A DNA stretch of 64,000 bases from Dehalococcoidia bacterium. GTDB lineage: Bacteria; Chloroflexota; Dehalococcoidia; UBA2979. A model generated the notes under the pieces. The model was not told where the DNA came from. It did not search any database and saw nothing but the letters and a program-made list of their open reading frames with translations. Both the position numbers and the translations under genes were made by a program. Location of the stretch: assembly GCA_023228825.1 (NCBI GenBank), contig JALOAL010000001.1, positions 255,949 to 319,948 on the forward strand, given 5' to 3'. Below are positions 50,851 through 58,604 of this stretch, one piece after another. Position 1 is the stretch's first letter; every line of letters starts with the position of its first letter.

Positions 50851-53772
50851 TCAGACGTCCGCCTCCGCCAGGGTGACGCGGGCAACCGCTCGCCCCCGCT
50901 GCTCCATGGCTCGCCGGTCGCCCTCTGCCTGCGCGACCTTGAGGGCGCCGAAGTCGTAGGGGCGTCCGGGGATCGTCAGTGGCGCGCGCTCGTCCTCTAC
51001 CACCTGGACAAAGGCGCCGTGGCGGAAGCCGCCCTTGTGGTACTGGCCGGTCGAGTGCAGCAATGACGGGCCGTACTCGAGCGTGGTGGCGACGCCGGTG
51101 CTCTCGGAGAGGCGGTGTCGCAAGCGGCGGAGGCGTTCCGCGTGCTCCCGTGACGGCGAGACGTAGGCGTGTATGGCAACGTACTGGTCTGGCTCCACGT
51201 GACGCAGGACTTCCTCGGGCGGCGGCGCCTCGGCCGTGGTGAGTGCCGTGGAGGGGGATGAGTCGCCGTCCAGGAGGTCGCGCGTGGCCTGCTTCGAGGC
51301 TTCCACGTCCGGCTGGTCGAAGGGATTGACGCCGATCACGCGGGCGGCCAGGGTGACGGCGAACTCCCAGCGGAAGTACTCGCCGCCCAGTGCATAGGGG
51401 TCGGACGCGTCCAGTGTCACGGGCGCTCCGGCGATCGACCACAACTCGTCCAGGTCCACCGCGTCCGCCTCGTCGAGGCCGCCCTCGGGGCCGACGCGCG
51501 CGCCAAGGACGGGCAGGATGCCGGCGTGGCCTTTGCCCGTGGACTCCGCGATCAGTTGTTCGAGCCACGTGCCGAAGCCCGGGAATTCCGAGCGCCGGCG
51601 GAGGGCCAGCAAGTCACGGCCCATCAACGCGGCCTCCGCCAGTGCCGCCCCCAGGCGCGCCCCGGGGTTCTGGTGGGGCGCGCGCACGTTGCAGGCGTCC
51701 CGCATCAGGGCCGCGCTGCCCAGCACGCGGTGCAGGTCCACCCCCATCAGCGCGGCAGGGACGAGGCCGTAGTAGGACAGCGCCGAGTAGCGCCCGCCGA
51801 TGTCCGCCGGGTTGAGGAACACCTCCCGGAAGTCGCGTGCGCGGGCCACGTGCTCCAGGGGGCTCCCGGGATCGGTGATCGCGATGAAGCGACGCGCGTC
51901 CGGGTGCTTCGCCCAGAAGTAGTCCAGCAGGCAGCGCGTCTCCACCGTGGTGCCAGACTTGCTGGACACCACGAACAGCGTGCGCTCCGGGTCCAGGCGC
52001 TCCTCGACGGCACGGATGGCGTCCGGGACCGTCGAGTCCAGCACCTCCAGGTGCAGGCCGCGCGCGGCGCCCGAGAACACCTCCGCGAAGACGCGCGGGG
52101 CCACGGCGCTGCCGCCCATGCCGAGCAGGAGGGCGGTGGTGTAGCCATCGCGCTCCACGGCCCCGGCGAACTCCCGCAGATGCGGTGCGCGCTCCGCCAT
52201 CAGCCGGTCCACCTCCAGCCAGCCGAGGCGCTCCACCACGCCCTCGTCCGAGGGCTGCCAGAGCGAGTAGTCGCGCGCCCACGTACGGTCGACGGTCTCG
52301 TCCGCCTGGAACCAGCGCAGGCGGGCCTCAACGCGGTCGCTGAGTTCTCTGGCCTCGTTGCGTCCGACCGTCGCCGCTGTCGTCACTGTCGCCGCTGGCG
52401 TCGCCTCGATGTTGGTGGGCGCGACGGGGCTGGCGGCGCGCAGGTCGCGGACGAACGCCTGGCGCCACTCACGGCTCGTGCGGCGGTCCACCACCTCCCG
52501 CAGGCGTTGGGACCGCTCGCGGCGCTCGTCCTCCGGCATGACGTAGGCGCGCCACAGAGCGCGCGCCGTGGCGTCCAGGTCGCCTGCGGGGACGATGAGG
52601 GCATCCCGCAATTCCTCGGCAGCACCGCAGGCGTCCGACAGGATCAGCACGCCCGGGTTGGCGGCGGAATGCAGGGCGGCGTACTCCTTCGCCACCAGGT
52701 TCATGCCGTCCACGAGCGACGTGACCACGCAGACGTCCGCCCGACGCAGGGCCGCCCCCACCGCTCGAGGCGGGTGCGACTTCAGTTCGACCTGCACCGC
52801 CTCGGGGTGCGCCTCCATCGCCGCGCGTGCGGCGGCGGCCACCGCGCGTTGCTCACGTCGGTACTCTGGCACCCCGTCCCGGGAGGACGCCGCCCACTGC
52901 ACGAAGCGCGCGCCCTCCGCCATCTCTGGGTGCTCCTCCAGCGCCCGGGTGAAGGCCGCCAGGCGGAGGGGGATGCCCTTGGTGTAGTCCAGCCGGTCGA
53001 CGCCGAAGTAGAGCAGGCGGTCGTCGGGGAGCGTCAACACCTCCTCGCGGCTGGCAGCAGCGCGGTATCGCTCCGGGTCGATGGAGATCGGGTACGGCCG
53101 GACGCGCGAGGCGGCCGCGGGCAAGATGTCGCGCAGGTGGGCGGCGTCCCGCGCCGTCTGCACACCGACGATGTCGTACTCCTCGAGGGCCTCCTCCAGC
53201 CCTCGCGCGCCCGGGATGGTGGCCCACGTCGCAGCGTCCGGGACGGGGGTGTGGTGGAAGTAGCCCACCCGCCCGGTCCAGCCCAGGCGTCGGAGTTCCT
53301 CACCCAGCGGGATCAGATGGTAGTCGTGCACCCAGACCAGGTCGCCTGGTTGGAGCAACGGATAGAGGCCGCGCGCAAAGCGCCGGTTGACGGCTCGGTA
53401 GACCGGGAGTGACGAGGCGGCCTCAGGCGCCGCATGCTCGCAGAGGCCGTGCAGCAAGGGCCAGAGGATGCGGTTGCCATACTCCAGGTAGTAGCCCCGA
53501 TGCTCCTCCGCGGTGAGCGGGATCGTGGCGTACTCCACCCCTCGGTGGGTGACGCGGCCTGGTCCTTCGGAGGCCTGGGCGTGCTTGCCACTCCACCCGA
53601 ACCAGAGCGCCCGCCCCGCAGACTCCAGCGCCGGCCGCAGCGCCGCCACGAGCCCGCCGCCGTTCCCGAGGCTCCCTTCCGGCCGTGGGCTGGGTACCCG
53701 GTTCGAAACCACGACGAGGCGTGGGGCGGGGATGGGCGAGCCGGGACTGGCGGGTTCCGTCAGGGGTGTCAT
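50851..53772 (-). CDS. otsA: Trehalose-6-phosphate synthase fused to phosphoglucose isomerase
   Basis: 973 residues in a single frame. Residues about 17-450 are a GT20 trehalose-6-phosphate synthase: VVVSNRVP, NGGGLVAALRPAL (G6P/UDP loop), VWVHDYHLIPL (147-156), HHTPVPDA (173-180), GVDRLDYTKGIPLRL (257-271) and TSLVDGMNLVAKEYAA (351-366). An Ala/Thr-rich linker (about 451-472) follows. Residues about 475-973 match the PGI half of transaldolase-PGI enzymes: LLGMGGSAVAPRVF (549-562), VSSKSGTTVETR (602-613), ADIGGRYSALSYYGLVPAAL (656-675), ESTGKGHAGILPV (743-755), INPFDQP-type NPFDQPDVEASK (816-827, catalytic Lys) and LLHSTGQYHKGG (904-915). Predicted to convert F6P to G6P and use G6P with UDP-glucose to make trehalose-6-P. 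ATG at 53772 has GGAG upstream. otsB lies upstream on the same strand. Confidence 0.93.
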   Translation of the reverse strand: MTPLTEPASPGSPIPAPRLVVVSNRVPSPRPEGSLGNGGGLVAALRPALESAGRALWFGWSGKHAQASEGPGRVTHRGVEYATIPLTAEEHRGYYLEYGNRILWPLLHGLCEHAAPEAASSLPVYRAVNRRFARGLYPLLQPGDLVWVHDYHLIPLGEELRRLGWTGRVGYFHHTPVPDAATWATIPGARGLEEALEEYDIVGVQTARDAAHLRDILPAAASRVRPYPISIDPERYRAAASREEVLTLPDDRLLYFGVDRLDYTKGIPLRLAAFTRALEEHPEMAEGARFVQWAASSRDGVPEYRREQRAVAAAARAAMEAHPEAVQVELKSHPPRAVGAALRRADVCVVTSLVDGMNLVAKEYAALHSAANPGVLILSDACGAAEELRDALIVPAGDLDATARALWRAYVMPEDERRERSQRLREVVDRRTSREWRQAFVRDLRAASPVAPTNIEATPAATVTTAATVGRNEARELSDRVEARLRWFQADETVDRTWARDYSLWQPSDEGVVERLGWLEVDRLMAERAPHLREFAGAVERDGYTTALLLGMGGSAVAPRVFAEVFSGAARGLHLEVLDSTVPDAIRAVEERLDPERTLFVVSSKSGTTVETRCLLDYFWAKHPDARRFIAITDPGSPLEHVARARDFREVFLNPADIGGRYSALSYYGLVPAALMGVDLHRVLGSAALMRDACNVRAPHQNPGARLGAALAEAALMGRDLLALRRRSEFPGFGTWLEQLIAESTGKGHAGILPVLGARVGPEGGLDEADAVDLDELWSIAGAPVTLDASDPYALGGEYFRWEFAVTLAARVIGVNPFDQPDVEASKQATRDLLDGDSSPSTALTTAEAPPPEEVLRHVEPDQYVAIHAYVSPSREHAERLRRLRHRLSESTGVATTLEYGPSLLHSTGQYHKGGFRHGAFVQVVEDERAPLTIPGRPYDFGALKVAQAEGDRRAMEQRGRAVARVTLAEADV

Positions 53773-53962
53773 GGTGGGTTCTCCAGTACGCGCTCCGTGC
53801 AGCGGCCACGGACTGGGATGTCCTATGGCTTCCTCGCGCGCACCCGCGAGGGCAGGGCAGGGGTTGGCCGACAAGGTGGTGACCACGACCGTACCCGGCG
53901 AACAGTGCCACCCCTGTCGCGCCTCTCATGCGGCTCGTGGCAAAATCGCATCCTTGCGAGCG

Positions 53963-53994
53963 GGCGTAACAGGCGTTTCCGGGCGCGTTACGCC
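53963..53994 (-). terminator. 8-bp inverted repeat at the end of otsB
   Basis: GGCGTAAC (53963-53970) and GTTACGCC (53987-53994) are perfect complements with a 16-base GC-rich spacer, and the left part of the second arm contains the otsB stop codon. A stem-loop in the mRNA is likely; there is no T-run, so it could be a terminator, a processing site or an operator ahead of the TPS-PGI gene. Confidence 0.4.
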
Positions 53995-54830
53995 GAGGGC
54001 GCCTCGATGCGTTCGGTGAGCGCCTCCAGCCATCGCACCACCTCGACCACGCTCTCCATGTGCGCCCGCGCCGCTGTCTGCTGCGGCTCGCCTACCACCA
54101 CCCCGAGGCCGTCCGAGGCGACCTCGCGAAAGGCGTCCTCGTCGGTGACGTCGTCGCCGAGGTACACGGGATAGGGCGGGAGCGATGGGGCGTGCGATGA
54201 CAGCGCATCCGCCAGCGCGCGCACCGCGCGGCCTTTGTGCCAGTCCAGGTCGGGGCGGAGTTCAAGCACGCGCTTGCCGCCAGTGATGCGCAGTCCGCGC
54301 ACCGCACCGGCCACGGCCGCCACTGCCGCACGCACCTCGTCCACGCGCACGTCCGGCGTGAGCCGGAAGTGCGCCGCCAGGGCGAAGCGCTTCCGTTCCA
54401 CACGTGCGCCCGGGACCTCGCGCAGGCGCGCCTCCAGCAGGTCGCCGGCGCGCGCCAACGCATCGAGGTAGGCGGATGCGCCGGGGACGGTGCTGCGTGC
54501 GCCGTCCGCGTGCTGCACCTCGAGGCCGTGGCTGCCGGCGTAGGCGATGCCGGGGAGGGCTACCCGCTCCACGAGGTCGGCCAGGTCGCGCCCGCTCACG
54601 ACCGCCACGCTCACGACCGCCGCGAGGCGACGCACCACCTCGCGCGTGTGGTCGCCCAGCACAGCAAGTTCGGGCGTCGCGGCGATGGGGGTGAGCGTGC
54701 CGTCGTAGTCGAGGAAGACCGCCAGGCGCTTGCTGGCGGCAGCCTCCGCCACTCGCGGGAGCGCGTCGAATGCCGAGGGCAGGAGTGCGGCGGGGCCCGG
54801 CGCCGGCGACGCGGGACGCGGGTCCGGCAC
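53988..54830 (-). CDS. otsB: Trehalose-6-phosphate phosphatase
   Basis: 280 residues of the HAD family. VFLDYDGTLTPIAATPE (nucleophile Asp and acid Asp), VVSGRDLADL, YAGSHGLEVQ, VLELRPDLDWHKGRAVRAL (Lys) and YLGDDVTDEDAF (Mg-binding Asp) are all in place. It dephosphorylates trehalose-6-P to trehalose, completing the path started by the fused synthase 215 bases downstream. I use GTG 54830, which shares a base with the stop of the LLM gene (TAGTG). The frame is open upstream without homology. Confidence 0.93.
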   Translation of the reverse strand: MPDPRPASPAPGPAALLPSAFDALPRVAEAAASKRLAVFLDYDGTLTPIAATPELAVLGDHTREVVRRLAAVVSVAVVSGRDLADLVERVALPGIAYAGSHGLEVQHADGARSTVPGASAYLDALARAGDLLEARLREVPGARVERKRFALAAHFRLTPDVRVDEVRAAVAAVAGAVRGLRITGGKRVLELRPDLDWHKGRAVRALADALSSHAPSLPPYPVYLGDDVTDEDAFREVASDGLGVVVGEPQQTAARAHMESVVEVVRWLEALTERIEAPSA

Positions 54831-55822
54831 TATGCCGCCTGGGGCGTGATCCGGGCGGGCTCCACGTCGGCGCGGAGGCCGGGCAGGACCTCTGCCTCGA
54901 AGAAGCGGAAGAAGCCCTCCTGCTCCCGGCCCACGTTGTGGATGTAGACATGGTCGAACCCGGCTTCCGCGAACTGGCGGATCTGCTCCAGGTAGGGGGC
55001 GGGATCGGGCCCGCACGGCACGTGCCTGGAGACCTCCTCGGCGGTGAGGGGCTCGGTCGCGGCCTCGAAGTCACGAGGCAGCCGCAGGTCCTGGCCGAGC
55101 ATGCCGCCGAGGCCGCTGTTGGGCCACTGGCGTTGGAGGAGGTCACGGCCGGCCTCCTCGCTCTCCGCCCAGCAGGTATGGAAGAGGCCGATGCGCGGGC
55201 CGTTGCCGCCAGCCCCTGTGAAGGACTGCACCGTCTCCGGGTTGGGAGCAGTGGAGATCAGGCCGTCCCCGGCGCGCCCGGCGAGCGCTGCCGACTTCTG
55301 ACCCGACGCACCGACCAGGATCGGCGGCATCTCCTCCGGCAGGCTGTAGAGGCGGGCATCCTCCACGCTGTAGTACGCGCCCTCGTGGGAGTGGCGACCG
55401 CCCTGCCACAGCATGCGGATCACCTCGATCGCCTCCTCCAGCATCTCCTGGCGTTGCTGGATGGGTGGCCACTTCTCGCCGGTGATGTGCTCGTTCAGGT
55501 TCTCGCCGGTACCCAGGCCCAGGAAGAAGCGCCCCGGCATCAGCGTCGCCGTGGTGGCGGCCGCCTGCGCGATGATGGCCGGGTGGGTGCGGATCAGCGG
55601 GCACGTCACGCCCGTGCCGATGGCGATCGTCTCCGTGGTCTGCGCAATGGCGCCCAGGGTGGCCCACACGAAGGGGCTCTCGCCCTGCGCGTGCACCCAC
55701 GGGTGGAAATGGTCCGAGACGAGTGCGAACGTGAAGCCGGCCTCTTCCGCACGTTGGGCGTTCGTGGCCAACTCTGGCGCCGAGTGCTCCTCGCTGGCAA
55801 GCATGTAGCCGATGGCGACCAC
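54830..55822 (-). CDS. F420-dependent LLM-class oxidoreductase, G6PDH-type subfamily
   Basis: 330 residues, luciferase-like TIM barrel. ALVSDHFHPWVHAQGESPFVW carries the SDHFHPW block of F420-dependent glucose-6-phosphate dehydrogenase (catalytic His), followed by IGTGVTCPLIRTHPAIIAQA and FFLGLGTGENLNEHITG, then WPPIQQR. This matches the TIGR03557-type group named for similarity to FGD; whether it oxidises G6P is not proved. GTG start at 55822, immediately after the BON gene stop; another in-frame Met occurs 6 codons on. Its place between BON, otsB and a PGI-containing gene fits a role at the G6P node. Confidence 0.85.
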   Translation of the reverse strand: MVAIGYMLASEEHSAPELATNAQRAEEAGFTFALVSDHFHPWVHAQGESPFVWATLGAIAQTTETIAIGTGVTCPLIRTHPAIIAQAAATTATLMPGRFFLGLGTGENLNEHITGEKWPPIQQRQEMLEEAIEVIRMLWQGGRHSHEGAYYSVEDARLYSLPEEMPPILVGASGQKSAALAGRAGDGLISTAPNPETVQSFTGAGGNGPRIGLFHTCWAESEEAGRDLLQRQWPNSGLGGMLGQDLRLPRDFEAATEPLTAEEVSRHVPCGPDPAPYLEQIRQFAEAGFDHVYIHNVGREQEGFFRFFEAEVLPGLRADVEPARITPQAA

Positions 55823-56614
55823 TCAGCGTCCCCCTTCACGTTCGCGGCGGTCACGTGCGATCCGGTCACGCTTCATGCCGTCAGTGGTCAGTTCCTCAGA
55901 GACCTCCACCACGCCGGGCACACGTGAGGCGACTTCCTCAACGTTCTCGACGTCGGCGACGTCCCAGACCCTGCCGCGCAGCGAGACCACGCCTCGGCGT
56001 ACTTCCACCTCCAGGTCGAACGCCGTGGTGGCGGCGTCCTCCCGAAGTTCGCGGCGGATCGCGTCCGCGATCGCTTCGTCGCCCAGCGTGCCATCACTGG
56101 AGCGAGCAACTTCGATCGACTCCATCGAACTCGCTGAGAAGCCGCCGATGACCTCGGTATTCGTGCCGACGGGGTCGATGGGAGGCGTGTAGACGGCGTC
56201 ACCTTCCGTGACAGCCTGGTCGTCCGAGGTCAGGGCGCGTCCGCCGCCGCTGCTGCTCCCCGGCTGTATCGAGTGGGCCGAACGGACGCGGTGCTGATCC
56301 GTGAAGTCGCCCGGCATCATGCTCTCCGGTTCGGATAGCCCCGCCTCGGCGCCCTCGAAGCCCGCCACCTCGACCCCACTGAGGGACCCCTCCAGCATCT
56401 CCCCGGGGAGGACGGAGGCCACCGTGATGTTGTCTCGGAGGCGGACGTCCGGCGCCATCTCCCGCACGGTGTCGAGTACGGCCTGGCGTTCCCCTTCCGT
56501 GGTCACGACGCCGGTCAGCACGAGGGCGTCGCGGTCGTCCTCGATGTGGAGTTGGTAGCCGGACAGTTCCAAGCGGCGCTCGATCCTGGCGGGGAGGGTG
56601 GCTTCGTCCGGCAT
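55823..56614 (-). CDS. Two-BON-domain protein
   Basis: 263 residues. An N-terminal BON domain (about 8-70, LPARIERRLELSGYQLHIED and then LTGVVTTEGERQAVLDTVRE) and a C-terminal BON domain (about 185-255, IADAIRRELREDAATTAFDL, VVSLRGRVWDVADVENVEEV) are joined by about 110 polar, Ser/Gly/Glu-rich residues. No signal peptide is visible, so it may be cytoplasmic, unlike OsmY-type proteins. BON domains bind phospholipid or peptidoglycan-like surfaces. ATG at 56614; its stop abuts the LLM start. Confidence 0.82.
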   Translation of the reverse strand: MPDEATLPARIERRLELSGYQLHIEDDRDALVLTGVVTTEGERQAVLDTVREMAPDVRLRDNITVASVLPGEMLEGSLSGVEVAGFEGAEAGLSEPESMMPGDFTDQHRVRSAHSIQPGSSSGGGRALTSDDQAVTEGDAVYTPPIDPVGTNTEVIGGFSASSMESIEVARSSDGTLGDEAIADAIRRELREDAATTAFDLEVEVRRGVVSLRGRVWDVADVENVEEVASRVPGVVEVSEELTTDGMKRDRIARDRREREGGR

Positions 56615-56703
56615 GCACAGGGCCTTTCGTTTCGTGCTCACGTGGCTCTGGCTCATATGGCTCTGGTCAGCCACCTGAGCGTCGCCCGCCGCTGGTCGGG
56701 GCG

Positions 56704-56732
56704 GCATAACAGCACCCACACCGCAGTCTCAA
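56704..56732 (-). promoter_or_regulatory. Candidate promoter for the BON-LLM-otsB operon
   Basis: On the minus strand TTGAGA (56732-56727), a 17-base spacer and TTATGC (56709-56704) resemble sigma70-type -35/-10 boxes, about 90 bases ahead of the BON ATG. Match is only partial. Confidence 0.25.
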
Positions 56733-56782
56733 AGCCGCAGCATGCCGAGGTGCACATGCCGAGGTGTATATGCGGGGGCGGA

Positions 56783-57841
56783 TCAGCCGCGCGCGCTCCC
56801 ATTCGGGCTCGACATGGTCGCCAGCAGCGTCTCCAGCGCGGCGTCCACGGCCGCGAGCAGCGACCAGCGCGGGCGCCAGCCCAGGAGGCGCACCGCCTTC
56901 TCGATGCTGGGGAGGCGTAGGTGCAGGTTCCGGTCGGCGACCGCGACATCCGAGTCCGCGATCAGCGGGAGGGGGGAGCGGCCATCCCAGAACTGTTCCC
57001 GGTAGCGCTCCAGGACCAGGCGGGCCAGGTCGTCCCGGGAGACACGGTTCGCGGGCTCACCGACGTTGAGCACCTCGCCCGAGGCGCGCGACTGGTCATT
57101 GCGGATGGCGAGTCCCACGGCCTCCGCCGCGTCTTCCACGTAGACCAGCGTGCGCACATAGAGGTCCTCCGGTTGCAACCGGACCGTGCGCGCCTCGCGG
57201 GCCACGATGGCGTCCCGTACCTGCGCCACCGGCCACGTGGGGTCCGCACGCGGGAGCATCTCCAGCCGGTCGCCCAGCACATCGAAGAGGCGCAGGATCG
57301 TGTAGTCGAGCGACTCCGTCTCGCCGTATGTGTAGATGAGGTGCTGCGTCATGCGCTCATGGGAGGCGGCGAGTTCCTCGTCACCCACGGGGCCGGAGAC
57401 CAACGGCGCCTCGTCCTCGCGCACCTGGCGGTCGGCGTCCGTGAGCGGGCCGGAGCCGACGCGCGTCGGCCAGCGGTTGCCGTACACCTCCGCGGAGGAG
57501 ACGTGCACCAGGCGCCGCCCGAGTTCTGAGCACAGCCGTACGAGTTCCGTGCGGACGCGGAGTTCCTCCTGCAGTTCGGTGGCGGTCAGGCGTTCGTTCA
57601 GCGGGCGCTCCACGGGACTCAAGTCCACGACGATGTCCGCGTGCTCCACGAGCGAGGAGACCAACGCCGGCTCCTGCTGGCCGTCCAGCGTGTAAAAGGA
57701 GAAGCGGGGCTCCTCCAGCAGCGCGGCCAGGCGCTCGTGGTTGCTGCCGCTGCCCACGATGGCGGCGTCCATATGCTGCAGGAGCCAACGGATCAGCGGA
57801 GGCCCCAGCACCCCGCCACAGTCCATGATGAAGACACGCAC
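56783..57841 (-). CDS. Degenerate NAD-dependent epimerase/dehydratase-like protein (ArnA_DH-like)
   Basis: 352 residues from GTG 57841 (361 if GTG 57868 is used, which has no RBS). The extended SDR fold is recognisable: MRVFIMDCGGVLGPPLIRWL (cofactor loop altered), HVSSAEVYGNRW (Ser), YGETESLDYTILRLFDVLG, VYVEDAAEAVGLAI, GEVLNVGEP and SIEKAVRLLGWRPRW. Overall order resembles the decarboxylase domain of ArnA and UDP-xylose synthase. The catalytic Tyr-x3-Lys is missing: the aligned stretch reads ELAASHERMTQ (156-166). Lys is almost absent from the protein. Possibly an inactive or regulatory relative in the nucleotide-sugar cluster. Confidence 0.75.
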   Translation of the reverse strand: MRVFIMDCGGVLGPPLIRWLLQHMDAAIVGSGSNHERLAALLEEPRFSFYTLDGQQEPALVSSLVEHADIVVDLSPVERPLNERLTATELQEELRVRTELVRLCSELGRRLVHVSSAEVYGNRWPTRVGSGPLTDADRQVREDEAPLVSGPVGDEELAASHERMTQHLIYTYGETESLDYTILRLFDVLGDRLEMLPRADPTWPVAQVRDAIVAREARTVRLQPEDLYVRTLVYVEDAAEAVGLAIRNDQSRASGEVLNVGEPANRVSRDDLARLVLERYREQFWDGRSPLPLIADSDVAVADRNLHLRLPSIEKAVRLLGWRPRWSLLAAVDAALETLLATMSSPNGSARG

Positions 57842-57917
57842 TTCCGCCCCCGTCCAACCTCCTCTCACGAGGACGCCTGCGTCTGATCCACCTCTCCGGT
57901 CGCCCGGCGCGAGGCCA

Positions 57918-58604
57918 CTAGTGGGACCCGCGCGCCATCAAGACGGCAGGGATGGTCAGGAGGAGGATGCGCAGGTCGTTGACCGGGCTGATGTCCTCCA
58001 GGTACTCCAGGTCCATCTCCAACATCTCCGTGAAGTCATGCCGGTGCCGCGCGCGGACCTGCCAGAGGCCGGTGATGCCGGGCACGCCGCGCAGACGTGC
58101 CCAGTGCTCCGGCTCGTAGCGCTCCACCTCGGACGGGAGCGGGGGGCGAGGGCCTACCAGGCTCATCTCGCCACGCAGGACGTTCCAGAGTTGCGGCAGT
58201 TCGTCGATCGAGGTCTTCCGCAGGACCTTGCCTACGCGCGTGCGGCGCGGGTCGTCCTTCATCTTGAAGATCAGGCCATTGGCCTGGTTGCGGGCGGCCA
58301 GGAGCGGCGCCTGCGCCTCCGCGTCCTGATGCATGGAGCGGAACTTCCAGCAGATGAACGTGCTCCCGTTCGCCCCCATCCGTTCCTGCCCGAAGAACGC
58401 CGAGCCCGCGCTGTCCAGCCGCACGACGATCGCCACCAGGCCAAAGAACGGCGCGAGGAGGACGAGGCCCACGGCCGAGACGGCCACGTCGATGCTTCGC
58501 TTCCACCACGGCAGCGGCCGTGCACGGGGGATGAAGCCGGCCGGCACGCTCAGGTGCGAACGGACGGTCGCCATGCGGCTCCGGCTGACAGATGCCCGGC
58601 TCAT
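57918..58604 (-). CDS. Initiating sugar transferase (undecaprenyl-phosphate sugar phosphotransferase)
   Basis: 228 residues. [20 protein letters not shown] is the single membrane anchor. [56 protein letters not shown] and [11 protein letters not shown] are the bacterial sugar transferase core. Such enzymes move a sugar phosphate from a UDP-sugar to undecaprenyl phosphate to start a polysaccharide or glycan. It lacks the large N-terminal membrane domain of WbaP/WcaJ. ATG at 58604 overlaps the ugd stop by 4 bases. Confidence 0.92.
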   Translation of the reverse strand: MSRASVSRSRMATVRSHLSVPAGFIPRARPLPWWKRSIDVAVSAVGLVLLAPFFGLVAIVVRLDSAGSAFFGQERMGANGSTFICWKFRSMHQDAEAQAPLLAARNQANGLIFKMKDDPRRTRVGKVLRKTSIDELPQLWNVLRGEMSLVGPRPPLPSEVERYEPEHWARLRGVPGITGLWQVRARHRHDFTEMLEMDLEYLEDISPVNDLRILLLTIPAVLMARGSH

